Shown: positions 1 through 8,317, numbered from the stretch's first letter. The stretch is DNA of 64,000 nt from JABDLO01 sp041749255 (GCA_041749255.1 JBGTBR010000025.1:62001-126000); one strand, 5' to 3'. The notes: generated from the letters alone by a model not told the origin. Program-made: numbers and translations.

Positions 1-119
1 TTTTAATGATTTAAGCAGTCCAAGCAACAGGACTTTAGTTCTATTGGGGGTTTCAATGATTGAAACTTAATTGGGTGAGTGGTAAGCAGTGAACGGTATT
101 TTTGGGTTTGGTCATCTTA
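1..119. other. Left-edge spacer, no gene seen
   Basis: I see no open reading frame that looks like a gene in this stretch. It contains one copy of the word CAGTGAACGG (87-96) that is repeated inverted on the other side of the neighbouring four-helix-bundle gene. Confidence 0.5.
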
Positions 120-513
120 TCATAATGACTTTTTTAGACCAAAGACCAGTCCTTTTGAACGGTCGATAAGCGAATGAATAGCTTGATGTTCATCTTGACT
201 TATAAAGTCAAGCCTTAAACTTAGTTCCAATTGAGTATCCAATTCAGCCAAAGAACCCAAGGCATTCGATAAGAAATTGGCAAACTGGTTTTTTGTTTTG
301 TCAGAAGCACCTTCTGCTATATTTGAAGGAACAGACACTGCAGCCCTCCTCATTTGAGAAACCAAACCAAATTTCTCTTCTGCTGGAAAATCCTTTGTAA
401 CCCAATAAATTCGCTCTACCAAAGTCATGCTGACCTTCCATGCCTCTAAATTTTTATGTGGTGTTTTATCCAAAATACATTCTAAATATTTTAAGATTGT
501 ATCCCGTTCACTG
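87..513. repeat. Inverted 10-bp words bracketing four-helix-bundle copy 1
   Basis: CAGTGAACGG at 87-96 is perfectly inverted at 504-513 (CCGTTCACTG). A second partial copy follows at 519-526. The right-hand copy lies across the stop codon of the PseB gene (508-510), so the last residues of PseB (VNGEQ) are encoded by this word. The same word recurs at about 58030-58060 and, inverted, near 42040-42070. Confidence 0.7.
120..473 (-). CDS. Four-helix-bundle protein, copy 1 (intact)
   Basis: This 117-residue protein has the hallmarks of the small four-helix-bundle family found in 23S rRNA intervening sequences and related to the Avd accessory protein of diversity-generating retroelements. These are an N-terminal 'HKNLEAWK' box, the central 'QMRRAAVSVPSNIAEGA' helix-turn and a C-terminal helix rich in leucine and aspartate. 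The length is normal for the family and no frame break is seen. No ATG lies in frame near the N-terminus, so translation probably begins at TTG (473). It follows the PseB gene 34 bases after its stop and is the most operon-distal of six family members in 13 kb. The family's cellular role is unknown; the fold forms pentamers that can bind nucleic acid in Avd, but nothing here shows that activity. Confidence 0.85.
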   Translation of the reverse strand: MDKTPHKNLEAWKVSMTLVERIYWVTKDFPAEEKFGLVSQMRRAAVSVPSNIAEGASDKTKNQFANFLSNALGSLAELDTQLELSLRLDFISQDEHQAIHSLIDRSKGLVFGLKKSL

Positions 514-1533
514 TTCCCCGTTCACCTCAAAAAAAGGATCAACATTCTCTCGAATCAATTGCCTCAGACTTTCCACCGTTTCCCACTCCGTATTTTCCCC
601 GGAATTGTACCGAAAACCTTTTGCTACCCGCTTCGCCCCAAACTCCTTGACAAAATCATCCAGTTTCCAAATTGGCTTTGTCGGTAGTATGACATAATAA
701 TCTCCCAGATCCCATGTATTATACGAATCCGACTCTGAGATCATTTCCTCATGAATCTTTTCTCCGGGACGGATACCTACTACAGGTTTTTCACAATCCG
801 GACCAATGGCCTCAGCCACGTCCATGATTCTGTAGGAAGGGATTTTTGGTACAAAAAGCTCCCCTCCCCATGCATTTTCCAAAGCGTGCATGACCATTTC
901 CACACCACCTTGCAAAGAAATATTAAACCGGGTCATTTCAGGAACAGTGATAGGTAAAAAACCCTCTTTTCGCTTTTTCAGGAAAAAGGGGATGACCGAT
1001 CCATTGGATCCCATCACATTTCCATAGCGAACCACTGAAAATCGAATGGGATTCCATCCTTTGATATTATTTGCAGCAATGAAGAGTTTATCGGATGTTA
1101 GCTTCGTCGCTCCATATAAGTTAATCGGGGCACAGGCCTTATCGGTGCTGAGCGCTACCACTCTTTCTACCTTGGTTTCCAGACAGGCTTCAATGACATT
1201 TTCTGCTCCTCCGATATTGGTTTTTATGCATTCACCCGGGTTGTACTCTGCAATGTGCACATGTTTCATGGCTGCAGCGTGGATGACATAGTCAATTCCG
1301 TTCAATGCACGGACTAACCGACTTTTATCTCGCACGTCACCAATAAAAAACCTCACTTGCGGATATCGGTCTGGAGGATATTCCATCGCCATCTGGTATT
1401 GCTTCTGCTCATCTCTAGAAAAGATCACCAGTCTTTTGATATTTGGAGAGGTCATTAAAATGTGGCTGGTGAGGGCTTTCCCTAAGGAGCCTGTACCACC
1501 GGTAATCAATAAACTTTTTGCTGTTAAATCCAT
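508..1533 (-). CDS. pseB: UDP-N-acetylglucosamine 4,6-dehydratase (inverting), PseB type
   Basis: This cytoplasmic short-chain dehydrogenase converts UDP-GlcNAc into the 4-keto-6-deoxy-5-epimer that leads to pseudaminic acid or related 6-deoxy amino sugars. The 341 residues begin with a Rossmann TGGTGSLG (residues 11-18). The family-specific 'STDKA' follows at 129-133, with Asp131 and Lys132 as the expected catalytic pair, then Tyr140-xxx-Lys144. The C-terminal 'GIRPGEKIHEEMI' is also typical. FnlA/CapE/WbjB enzymes are close relatives, but length and C-terminus favour PseB. It starts six bases after the stop of the upstream ABC transporter gene, so the two are probably co-transcribed. PseC and later steps are not in the window and would lie beyond the left edge. 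The last codons lie in a repeated intergenic word. Confidence 0.88.
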   Translation of the reverse strand: MDLTAKSLLITGGTGSLGKALTSHILMTSPNIKRLVIFSRDEQKQYQMAMEYPPDRYPQVRFFIGDVRDKSRLVRALNGIDYVIHAAAMKHVHIAEYNPGECIKTNIGGAENVIEACLETKVERVVALSTDKACAPINLYGATKLTSDKLFIAANNIKGWNPIRFSVVRYGNVMGSNGSVIPFFLKKRKEGFLPITVPEMTRFNISLQGGVEMVMHALENAWGGELFVPKIPSYRIMDVAEAIGPDCEKPVVGIRPGEKIHEEMISESDSYNTWDLGDYYVILPTKPIWKLDDFVKEFGAKRVAKGFRYNSGENTEWETVESLRQLIRENVDPFFEVNGEQ

Positions 1534-1539
1534 GTGTAT

Positions 1540-3342
1540 TTATAATTCTTGTAATTCTACCATTCTCTTAAACGAAACCGACTTACCAACCAATTCCTGG
1601 TAGCTTCCAATGTGATCGATTTGACCTTGTTTTAACACGACGACCCGGTCTGCATTACGGATGGTAGATAAGCGATGGGCTATAATGAGTATAGTGTACT
1701 GCCCCTTTAGCAGTTCGATGTTTTTCTGTATGGCTCGCTCGGTTTCTGAGTCGAGGGCTGAGGTGGCTTCGTCCATAAAAAGGAAGTCCACATCCTTGTA
1801 GAGTTCGCGGGCAATCGAGATTCGTTGTTTTTGCCCCCCGCTAAGGTTGATCCCATTGTTTCCCAGGCGAGCATTTTCCTTTTCTGGTTGATCTTTTACA
1901 AATTCCAGAATATTGGCTTTATTAAGGGCTTCCCAATAGCGTTTGAGGTTCTCCGGTGTCCGTCTAGCCCAAAAGGTAACGTTGTTGTATATGGTGTCAT
2001 CAAAAATGACCGGCTCTTGAGTGATATAGCCTATGCGGTTTTGGAAAGTAGAAATATCCAGATCCCTGATGTCGTGTCTGTCTACCATAATCCTACCGGC
2101 TGTAGGGCTTAAAAGTCCGCTCATGAGATTCATTAAAGTGGTCTTACCCGATCCGCTTTTGCCTACAATGGCCAGGGTTTCATTTCGCTGTAAAACCAAA
2201 TTAATGTTCCTTAGAATCAAATCGTCCGGCTGGTAGCCAAAGCTAACGTTTTCTATAATGATTGAGTCGGTAAAAGCTTTCACCTGGGTTTCTCCATTTT
2301 TTTCCTTATGCGCGCGAAGATCGGCCACAAAGGAAGTCATATTGTTCAATGACCCGGAGAAGCTTAAATAGTTATTGTAGGAAGTCTGTAGTAAAGTTAC
2401 TGCACTCAGCGCCCGGTAAAAAAAGAGCAAACTAAGGATGATGGTAGCCAGGCTGCCGCCCAACAAGTTCACTTGCACCAATATGGTAGCCACTACTATG
2501 GCCATCATCAGAGGTTCACGAACGCCTGTCATAATGCTGCTCAATACACCCATTTTGCGTACCGAGTCCTCAATTTGGTATACCTTTTCTTTTAAAGTTT
2601 TTGCGTATTGGTGTATACTCCCCGTTGCCTTCAGATACTTAAAAAACGCTACCTCCTGAATGAGCAGGCCTTGAAAGGCATGATTGCTTTTGACCAGTTT
2701 CTGCGATAGGAGCTTTGTTTTCTTATAGAGCACATTAAAAAGGAGATTGGAAAATATGCCCCCCACCAAAACAAGTAACGCAAACTCCGGATTGGCCAGG
2801 AAGGCTAGCCCTGCGTAGGTGAGTACCAGTACACCCTGTTGTAGCATTTGATTGTACGTCCTGTAAGCCTGCACCACCCTCTCCACTTCTCCACTCAACG
2901 TATTTTGAATGGCTCCGGCATCTGCAGTGACGAAGGCATGATAACTATAGTGGGTCAGGGAATCGATGTTCTCTACCCGTATCTTGCGGATGAAGTACTG
3001 ACGGTAAATTACATTAAGGTAGGTTTCCAGCCATTTGGCTAAGCCTTTAAGGCAAAAGAACACCAACATAGTGAGCAACACCACGGTCAGTGTGAGTTGC
3101 AGACCCAGGGCTTGTATGCCGTCAAGTATGAAGGCGAGGTTGCCCATTTGCTCACTCGTAGCCTGGGCATCCTGGTTGGCAACCAGCTCCAGTAGGGGAA
3201 GAAACATCGCCAGCCCCAGTCCATCCATTAGCCCCACCAGGATGCTCATTAAAAGCATGAGGGCAATCCGGTAACGGAGGTGGGAGTAAAAGTAGAGGAA
3301 GGAAGAGAAATTCCTTTTTATGAAGCTCTTAATTAGGGACAT
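1540..3342 (-). CDS. ABC exporter, fused permease and ATPase (flippase-like)
   Basis: This 600-residue half-transporter has an N-terminal membrane domain with about six hydrophobic segments (roughly residues 20-330) and a C-terminal nucleotide-binding domain. Visible motifs are Walker A GKSGSGKTT near 395, the signature LSGGQKQR near 502, Walker B 'FLFMDEATSALD' near 520 and the H-loop 'IIAHRLST'. This is the MsbA/PglK architecture. Between Wzc and PseB genes, its likely job is to flip a lipid-linked oligosaccharide or other capsule precursor across the inner membrane, but the substrate cannot be read from the sequence. No Wzx-type flippase is visible in the window, which makes a flippase role more plausible. 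A peptide or lipid exporter is the alternative. Confidence 0.88.
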   Translation of the reverse strand: MSLIKSFIKRNFSSFLYFYSHLRYRIALMLLMSILVGLMDGLGLAMFLPLLELVANQDAQATSEQMGNLAFILDGIQALGLQLTLTVVLLTMLVFFCLKGLAKWLETYLNVIYRQYFIRKIRVENIDSLTHYSYHAFVTADAGAIQNTLSGEVERVVQAYRTYNQMLQQGVLVLTYAGLAFLANPEFALLVLVGGIFSNLLFNVLYKKTKLLSQKLVKSNHAFQGLLIQEVAFFKYLKATGSIHQYAKTLKEKVYQIEDSVRKMGVLSSIMTGVREPLMMAIVVATILVQVNLLGGSLATIILSLLFFYRALSAVTLLQTSYNNYLSFSGSLNNMTSFVADLRAHKEKNGETQVKAFTDSIIIENVSFGYQPDDLILRNINLVLQRNETLAIVGKSGSGKTTLMNLMSGLLSPTAGRIMVDRHDIRDLDISTFQNRIGYITQEPVIFDDTIYNNVTFWARRTPENLKRYWEALNKANILEFVKDQPEKENARLGNNGINLSGGQKQRISIARELYKDVDFLFMDEATSALDSETERAIQKNIELLKGQYTILIIAHRLSTIRNADRVVVLKQGQIDHIGSYQELVGKSVSFKRMVELQEL

Positions 3343-3367
3343 TGTTCTTGTACGTGGCTTTTAAAGA

Positions 3368-3447
3368 TTAAAACTAGGACTTGAACTAAAACTAAAACTA
3401 AGACTAAAACTATTACAGGGCTAAGATTAAACTAAAACTAAAACTTT
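3368..3447. repeat. AAAACT-type hexamer tract, 3' flank of four-helix copy 2
   Basis: The plus strand is a degenerate tandem of AAAACT-like hexamers. A related, more degenerate tract with the same orientation lies on the other side of four-helix-bundle copy 2, so this word brackets that gene. Confidence 0.75.
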
Positions 3448-3455
3448 GACTATGG

Positions 3456-3812
3456 TTAGGTTTGACTGAGGGAATTAATGAAGCCGGCTAATTGCTTTTG
3501 AATTTCTTTAACACTATTTAAAATGGGAACTGCAGTTGAAGAATCAAAGTATTCCAAATTGATGCATAACAGTAGCTGTGTTTCGAGTTCATATAATGAG
3601 CCCAATGCCATTTCAAGGTACCTTTTGAAATCCTTTTGTGAAGACCGTGAGGCTCCCTCTGCAATATTGGAAGGCACCGAAATGGCTGCACGCATCATTT
3701 GTTGTATAAGAATGAAGCGTTCTTCATTAGGTAGCTTAGCTTTAATTTTATATATGGTCGTAGCCAAATACATTGACTCCTGCCAAACCGGATATTCACG
3801 AAAGTTTCTCAT
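3456..3812 (-). CDS. Four-helix-bundle protein, copy 2 (intact)
   Basis: This 118-residue member of the 23S-IVP/bAvd-like four-helix-bundle family starts at an ATG with 'MRNFREYPVWQESM' and carries the family core 'QQMMRAAISVPSNIAEGAS' in its middle. It appears complete. It lies between wzc and the ABC transporter gene, on the same strand, but is set apart on both sides by AAAACT-like tracts, so it looks like an insertion into the operon and not an operon partner. Protein identity to copy 1 is clear in the core and low outside it, so the copies are not recent duplicates. The function is unknown. Confidence 0.85.
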   Translation of the reverse strand: MRNFREYPVWQESMYLATTIYKIKAKLPNEERFILIQQMMRAAISVPSNIAEGASRSSQKDFKRYLEMALGSLYELETQLLLCINLEYFDSSTAVPILNSVKEIQKQLAGFINSLSQT

Positions 3813-3825
3813 AAATAAAAAATGA

Positions 3826-3955
3826 CTAACACTAAGAGGAAAACTAAGACAGAGACTTTGGCTAAAATTAAAACTAAGGCTTATTATTAATGTAAAGTTT
3901 TCGATTTTTAAACCGAGCAGAAGTTTTAGTTTTAGTTTTGGTTTTAGTTTTCATA
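3826..3955. repeat. AAAACT-type tract, 5' flank of four-helix copy 2, with inverted block
   Basis: Degenerate AAAACT-like hexamers occupy about 3826-3885 in the same orientation as the 3' flank. At about 3918-3950 the word appears inverted as AGTTTT repeats. This fills most of the spacer between copy 2 and the end of wzc. Confidence 0.7.
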
Positions 3956-4003
3956 TTACTAAACCACAGTAACGACCAGGCAGTAGTTGTGGATAAATCG
4001 AAA

Positions 4004-6322
4004 TCAGTCCTCCTCATAATACCCATACCCATATCCATACCCATATCCATATCCATATCCTTTGCCTACCCCTTTCATTTTGACTGCGTTCAGGACAATG
4101 AAAGGTCTGGGAAGCTTTTTCTTTTGATAAATATCTTCAACAATGCCCAGTTGTCCAATGCGGGTGTAACGCTGGCGCACAACATATAGGGTAGCGTCCG
4201 CAAAACTACTCATTTGCAGGGCATCGGCAACCAGGCCTATAGGAGGGGCATCCAGGATAATGAAGTCGAAGCGCATGCGCATTTCGGCAATCAGGTCCCT
4301 TAATCGATGTGACAAAATAAGCTCTCCGGGATTGGGAGGCTTAGGCCCGGAAGAAATGATCATAACGTTTTCATGCTGGGGAATAGGGCGAATGATATCG
4401 TCAGCAGTGAGGCTTTCATCTACTATATAATTGGTAATACCTACCGGATGTCGATCGACCAGACCTATGTAGCGTTCTTGTTTAGGCTTGCGAAGGTCGA
4501 GCTCGAGTATGAGCACTTTTTTTCCGCTCAATGCCTGTGTCATAGCCAGATTGAGGCCGATGAAAGATTTACCCTCACCCGAAGTGGAAGAAGTAATCAG
4601 CAAAGATTGCACCTCGGTTCCTGCAGCGATGTAACTTAGGTTGGCACGAAGGAGGCGAAACATTTCCGCTACCGCAGAGCGGCTGTTGTGCCTGACCACC
4701 AACGACTCCTTTTTCTTGCTAAAAGATACCACTCCACCAATAGGTGTGGAGGTATTGGAAGTAATGTCCTCCTCATTTTCAACTTTGTCGTTAAAAGCAT
4801 CAATAATATAAGCCAGAACTATGGGAATTGCAATGCCAAGAGAAAGGGCAATAATCCAAACCTGCATATTTTTGGGTTTAATGGGTGCATTTGTACTTCG
4901 AGACGGTTCCAACACCTTGGCAGAACCGGTGGCGACAGCCAGTGAGAGGGCAGTTTCTTCCCGCTTTTGCAGGAGGTATACATAAAGATTCTCCTTAATG
5001 ACTTTTTGTCGTTCTATCTCTATAAGCTCTCTTTCGCGCCGGGGGAGATTCTGTATTCTCCTTTCGAGACTGCCCTGCTGATCTACCGATGCCTGAATGG
5101 CGATGTTTAGGTCGCGACGTATGGTTCGAACGTTTTCAATGATGGTAGAGCGTATATTCAAGAGTTGACGATCCAGAATGGCTGTGTTAGGATGTCGGGG
5201 GCCCAACTCAACACTTAAACGAGCTCGCTCTTCCAGGAGTGTGTTAAACCGCTGTAGCAGGGAAGAAAGAGTAAGATTGGTAAGTGCGAGATTGGTGGGC
5301 ACAAACTCAAAGCTATCCTGATTGGCTACCAGAAAGTTTTCTATGGATTGTAGAATTTCCTTCTGTACCTCCATTTCAGAGAATTCTTTTCTATATACGG
5401 AAAGTTCAGTGAGCAAAAGAGTGCCTTCTGCGGTCATGTCTACCATATTGAATCGTTGCTTATAGGATTCCACATCTCCTTCTACTTCCCTAAGCTCTCC
5501 GGTAAGCAGGTCGATCCGGTCATCGATAAAACGAAGGGTATTTGCGAAAACTTTGTTTTTTTCATCAATGGCCTGGCGATTATAGGCATCGACGAGTTCG
5601 GATAGTATATCGCGACCCCGGGCAGGCACTTCATCTTCTTTGGAAAGGCGGAGTGCGGAAGTATATCTTCCTTCCTGCTTTACCTCCAGCTTATTGCTGA
5701 GCTGAATGGCAGCCCCCTCCACGGTGCGGATATGTAAACCATAGGTTCCTATCAGGCCATTATCCGTATCTGCCGAAATATTCAATACACCAATGGGCAA
5801 TTCCAGGTTTTTTCCAAATTCACCGGAGTAATTTTCTTCTTTAAATTCCAATATATAAGTTCCATTCTCACCTACTTCAACTTCTGCTTTCAGTGATGCA
5901 TTTACCCGTACAGGCTCCCAGCTTAAAACGTGGATTGGGGCATTGGGATATAAATCTATGGTTCGGATGCGGCCAATGCGGCTGTAGCTGTGCTGGAGTT
6001 GCAGGTTTTTCACCACTTCCTGCATCAGGAGGCTGGATTTAAATACCAGAATCTCGTTTTCCAGGTTTTTATTTCGGGGTGCCAGCCCCAATTCCTGGAA
6101 TACCTGCTCTTCCGAAAGCTGTCCGGAGCTGCCTTCATCTTTGATCAGTACAACTGTACTGGCCTGATACACCGGTGGGGTATACTTGAGGTATAAATAC
6201 GCTGCCATTAAAATAATGGGCATGATGATGAATGGCAGGTACCAATATCTCAGGTAACGGTAAAAAAGCTTTCGGAGGTCGAGATCTTCCTCTGGGGGTT
6301 GTGTGTGCGGGTATTCTTGCAT
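4004..6322 (-). CDS. wzc: Wzc-type tyrosine autokinase / capsule chain-length regulator
   Basis: This 772-residue inner-membrane co-polymerase controls capsule chain length and export through cycles of tyrosine autophosphorylation. An N-terminal Wzz domain opens with a membrane segment near residues 30-50. A long periplasmic coiled-coil region (about 250-460) leads to the second membrane segment near 500-520. The cytoplasmic kinase has Walker A 'TSGEGKS' near 580, Walker A' 'LILELDLRKPK' and Walker B 'FIILDAPP'. The C-terminus is a striking tyrosine cluster: seven Gly-Tyr dipeptides followed by YEED. Wza lies upstream and a CpsB-type phosphatase further upstream, completing the kinase-phosphatase-channel set. 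The 5' leader is built from intergenic repeat words that reach to within a few bases of the ATG. Confidence 0.95.
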   Translation of the reverse strand: MQEYPHTQPPEEDLDLRKLFYRYLRYWYLPFIIMPIILMAAYLYLKYTPPVYQASTVVLIKDEGSSGQLSEEQVFQELGLAPRNKNLENEILVFKSSLLMQEVVKNLQLQHSYSRIGRIRTIDLYPNAPIHVLSWEPVRVNASLKAEVEVGENGTYILEFKEENYSGEFGKNLELPIGVLNISADTDNGLIGTYGLHIRTVEGAAIQLSNKLEVKQEGRYTSALRLSKEDEVPARGRDILSELVDAYNRQAIDEKNKVFANTLRFIDDRIDLLTGELREVEGDVESYKQRFNMVDMTAEGTLLLTELSVYRKEFSEMEVQKEILQSIENFLVANQDSFEFVPTNLALTNLTLSSLLQRFNTLLEERARLSVELGPRHPNTAILDRQLLNIRSTIIENVRTIRRDLNIAIQASVDQQGSLERRIQNLPRRERELIEIERQKVIKENLYVYLLQKREETALSLAVATGSAKVLEPSRSTNAPIKPKNMQVWIIALSLGIAIPIVLAYIIDAFNDKVENEEDITSNTSTPIGGVVSFSKKKESLVVRHNSRSAVAEMFRLLRANLSYIAAGTEVQSLLITSSTSGEGKSFIGLNLAMTQALSGKKVLILELDLRKPKQERYIGLVDRHPVGITNYIVDESLTADDIIRPIPQHENVMIISSGPKPPNPGELILSHRLRDLIAEMRMRFDFIILDAPPIGLVADALQMSSFADATLYVVRQRYTRIGQLGIVEDIYQKKKLPRPFIVLNAVKMKGVGKGYGYGYGYGYGYGYYEED
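4019..4060 (-). repeat. Hexanucleotide repeat encoding the (Gly-Tyr)7 tail of Wzc
   Basis: Seven tandem GGRTAT hexamers encode seven Gly-Tyr pairs just before YEED and the stop codon. Because the unit is two codons, slippage would change the number of phosphorylatable tyrosines without breaking the frame. A partial copy elsewhere (8900-8923) has four units, showing that the number varies between copies. Confidence 0.9.
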
Positions 6323-6324
6323 GG

Positions 6325-6380
6325 GTGTTAAGGTTAAGGTTTTCGCCTTCGGCAGGTTTAGAGCCTTCGGCAGGTTGAGG
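6325..6380. repeat. CCTTCGGCAGGTT word block forming the wzc leader
   Basis: Two copies of CCTTCGGCAGGTT separated by TAGAG are preceded by AAGGTT hexamers, beginning three bases from the wzc start codon. A block of about 48 bp with the same order of words lies in the same position in front of cysD (12965-13015). Confidence 0.8.
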
Positions 6381-6397
6381 TTAAAGGTCTAGGGTCT

Positions 6398-6545
6398 GAA
6401 AGTTAAGTGTTAAGTGTTAAACGTTAAGTGTTAAGCGTTAAATGTTAAATGTTAAATGTTAAATGTTAAGCGTTTAAATGGTTAAAATAACGCGTTAAAC
6501 GTTTATCAAGTCGGTCTTGAGTTAAATGTTAAGTGTTAGGTGTTT
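6398..6545. repeat. GTTAAGT heptamer tract, 3' flank of four-helix copy 3
   Basis: More than a dozen degenerate GTTAAGT heptamers (variants GTTAAAT, GTTAAGC, GTTAAAC) run in tandem here. The same heptamer, in the same orientation, flanks the other side of four-helix-bundle copy 3 at 7257-7400. Confidence 0.85.
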
Positions 6546-6803
6546 CGTAAATGGACTTGACTTGGCCTTTAACTTTTACTTGTTTTGAAACCTTTTCCAC
6601 CACTGTTTTTCAGTGTGAAAATGAGTCCATTGGTTTTAAACTTAATAGAATCTGTCTTTTTTAAAATTTCATCAAGTTCTATTTGATTGATGAAACCTGC
6701 ATCAAACGCTCTATAACCCTGCGATCTTACTTCACCATTGGAGCCCTTGGAGATGTAAAGAAAGTTGATGAATTCCTTATTTCCATCTCTCTCAAAACCT
6801 TCT

Positions 6804-7067
6804 TTAACCTGTGAAATACGATTTGAGTCTATTTTTAAGAAACATTTTTCCATAATGTGTTTTAAAATATTTTTCTCTTTTCAATGCATCCTTTTCTGTC
6901 AGACAGGCTTCAAAATAAATCAATTTCAACGGTCTTCTGTTTTTAGTTGACTCAACTAATCCTTTCTGATGTTTTTCAAATCGTAATTTCAAATCTTTTG
7001 TATATCCGGCATATTTATCCCCATCTTTTTCACTTAATAGAATATATGTATAGTAAAATCCATCCAT
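6804..7067 (-). CDS. Small GIY-YIG nuclease
   Basis: This single-domain GIY-YIG endonuclease is about 87 residues long. 'YYTYILLSEKDGDKYAGYT' carries the two motif strands, followed by the basic 'LKLRFEKH' and the conserved Glu region 'EACLTEKDALKREKYFK'. The frame is open upstream to a TTG at 7094, but the ATG at 7067 directly before the motif is the natural start. The gene fills almost all of a 289-bp segment bounded by inverted repeats that splits a four-helix-bundle gene. Small GIY-YIG proteins of this sort are common and scattered in Bacteroidota; here it looks like the only gene of a mobile or homing unit. Confidence 0.88.
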   Translation of the reverse strand: MDGFYYTYILLSEKDGDKYAGYTKDLKLRFEKHQKGLVESTKNRRPLKLIYFEACLTEKDALKREKYFKTHYGKMFLKNRLKSYFTG

Positions 7068-7093
7068 AAGATTTGAAATTATTTCACAGGTCA
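6805..7093 (-). mobile_element. Putative 289-bp GIY-YIG mobile unit with terminal inverted repeats
   Basis: The element begins at 7093 with TGACCTGTGAAATA and ends at 6805 with the inverse, TAACCTGTGAAATA, giving a 14-bp terminal inverted repeat with one mismatch (12 bp perfect: 6807-6818 and 7080-7091). The ends coincide with the point where the four-helix-bundle reading frame is lost and regained. The stop codon of the nuclease and the premature stop of the host gene both lie in the inverted repeats. I see no clear target-site duplication. The assignment as a mobile element is inference. Confidence 0.65.
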
Positions 7094-7256
7094 AGTATTG
7101 TCCATAATCGAACCTGAAGCAGAATTAATCTGACCACAAAACTTAAAATCCTTTCTAAAATCTTCTTTTTGGGTAAGGCTTCTTACATACTTTGCCAACT
7201 CCCTGGATTCTTTCCAAATTTCTAAATCTTCAAAAGAATTGATTGCCATAGAGTGA

Positions 7257-7400
7257 GTTAAGTGTTAAGTGTTAAGTGTTAAGTGTTAAGTGTTAAGTAT
7301 TAAGTATTGGGTTACGTTTAACGGTTAACGTTTAACGATTAACGTTTCAACAACTTGGAGTTAAGTGTTAAGTTATCTATTGAGTTACGTTTAACGTTTA
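7257..7400. repeat. GTTAAGT heptamer tract, 5' flank of four-helix copy 3
   Basis: About seven near-perfect GTTAAGT heptamers (7257-7309) are followed by related ACGTTTAACG-type words. With the tract at 6398-6545 it brackets four-helix-bundle copy 3. Confidence 0.85.
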
Positions 7401-7501
7401 ACAAGTCGGTCTCGATTTAAGTGTTAATCCCTGACGCAAATGACTAAAAATAACTCAATTCATAATTTCATAATTCATAATTACGCAATAACCTAATAAC
7501 T

Positions 7502-8317
7502 TTATCTTGCTAAGGTAAAAATTAAAGTGAACAATGAAATGACACCTATTACGGTAGACACGTAGCGGCTTGCGGGGTCTGGAGCGGCGAGAACTTTTGT
7601 TTTATGGGGCTCTACATAAACCACATCATTGGGTTGAAGGTAAAAATATGGAGACTCGAAAATGTTTTTGGATTTCAGATTTACCCTGCCGTATTCACGG
7701 ATCCCGTTTTTTTCGCGGACTACGAGGATATTGTCCCTGTTGGCAAAAATATTGAGATCGAGTGCAAGGCCTATGGCTTCGAGTATGTTCATCTTCTGAG
7801 ATTGAATGATGTAGGAGCCGGGGGCGTTGACTTCTCCAAGGATGGTAATGCGAAAACTGAGAAACAAGGCCTGGATATTTACATCGTTGAGGTATCCGGT
7901 GGCAATTACTTTTTCTTCTACCTCATTTTTTACTTCTTCAATGGTTTTTCCCTGTACCATCACTTTACCAATGACGGGAATGTCGATAAAGCCTTTGCTG
8001 TCTACGCGGTATCCTAATGGTTCCATCAGATTTCCGCCACCCCCACCACCCATACGCATCATCTGGGCCATCTGCCGTGTGTCGATGATGTTAAACTGAC
8101 TGGCGGCCTCACGATTGGAGCTGTATACATTAATCTGCAAAATATCTTCCGGTTGAATGGTCCATTTGGCAAAATTGGTAATGGTATCTAGACGACCATC
8201 TCCCAGGTCCACTCCATCCTGAAAGTTAACAATGTCCTTATAGGTGAGGCAGGAAGAAAGGGATGAGATGAGGGCAAGAGCGTATATAAAGGTTGGTATG
8301 TTGGAAGGTGTTTTCAT
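7502..8317 (-). CDS. wza: Wza-type polysaccharide export lipoprotein
   Basis: This outer-membrane export channel protein works with Wzc. The ORF is open to 8365, but the ATG at 8317 gives a proper lipoprotein signal peptide ('MKTPSNIPTFIYALALISSL') ending in a lipobox LSSC with Cys23, so I choose 8317 (271 residues). The polysaccharide-export domain begins around 'WTIQPEDILQINVYS'. An SLBB segment 'ITILGEVNAPGSYII' follows, and a hydrophobic C-terminal segment 'STVIGVISLFTLIFTLA' probably lies in the membrane. A Gly6 run in the middle is a local oddity. It is one gene upstream of wzc, separated by the interrupted four-helix copy 3 and its repeats. Confidence 0.92.
   Translation of the reverse strand: MKTPSNIPTFIYALALISSLSSCLTYKDIVNFQDGVDLGDGRLDTITNFAKWTIQPEDILQINVYSSNREAASQFNIIDTRQMAQMMRMGGGGGGNLMEPLGYRVDSKGFIDIPVIGKVMVQGKTIEEVKNEVEEKVIATGYLNDVNIQALFLSFRITILGEVNAPGSYIIQSQKMNILEAIGLALDLNIFANRDNILVVREKNGIREYGRVNLKSKNIFESPYFYLQPNDVVYVEPHKTKVLAAPDPASRYVSTVIGVISLFTLIFTLAR

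Larger units (their letters stand above)
6569..7249 (-). pseudogene. Four-helix-bundle gene, copy 3, split by a GIY-YIG gene
   Basis: The two halves of one family member are found on either side of a nuclease gene. The 5' half starts at ATG 7249 with 'MAINSFEDLEIWKESREL' and runs 52 codons to 'SGSIMDNT', then hits TGA (7091-7093) at the insertion. The 3' half resumes at 'EGFERDGNKEF' (from 6802) and continues to a normal family C-terminus at 6569. The expected uninterrupted sequence would read 'IMDN(T/I)AEGFER', as in copy 5 ('IMNNAAEGFE'). Only about one codon is missing at the junction, so the insertion is close to precise. The 3' half has no obvious start of its own, so the gene is probably dead unless the insert is removed from DNA or RNA. 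Confidence 0.85.

Noticed and set aside
3874..4056. A 60-residue frame starting MDMDMGMDMG
   Set aside because: It is the wzc hexamer repeat read in the wrong frame and then the AAAACT tract.
6805..7093. The GIY-YIG insert as a group I intron
   Set aside because: The reading frame fills nearly all of the 289 bases, leaving no room for the conserved intron core.
6323..7400. GTTAAGT tracts as a CRISPR-like or iteron array
   Set aside because: Units are seven bases, directly abutting and degenerate, with no spacers and no cas or replication genes nearby.
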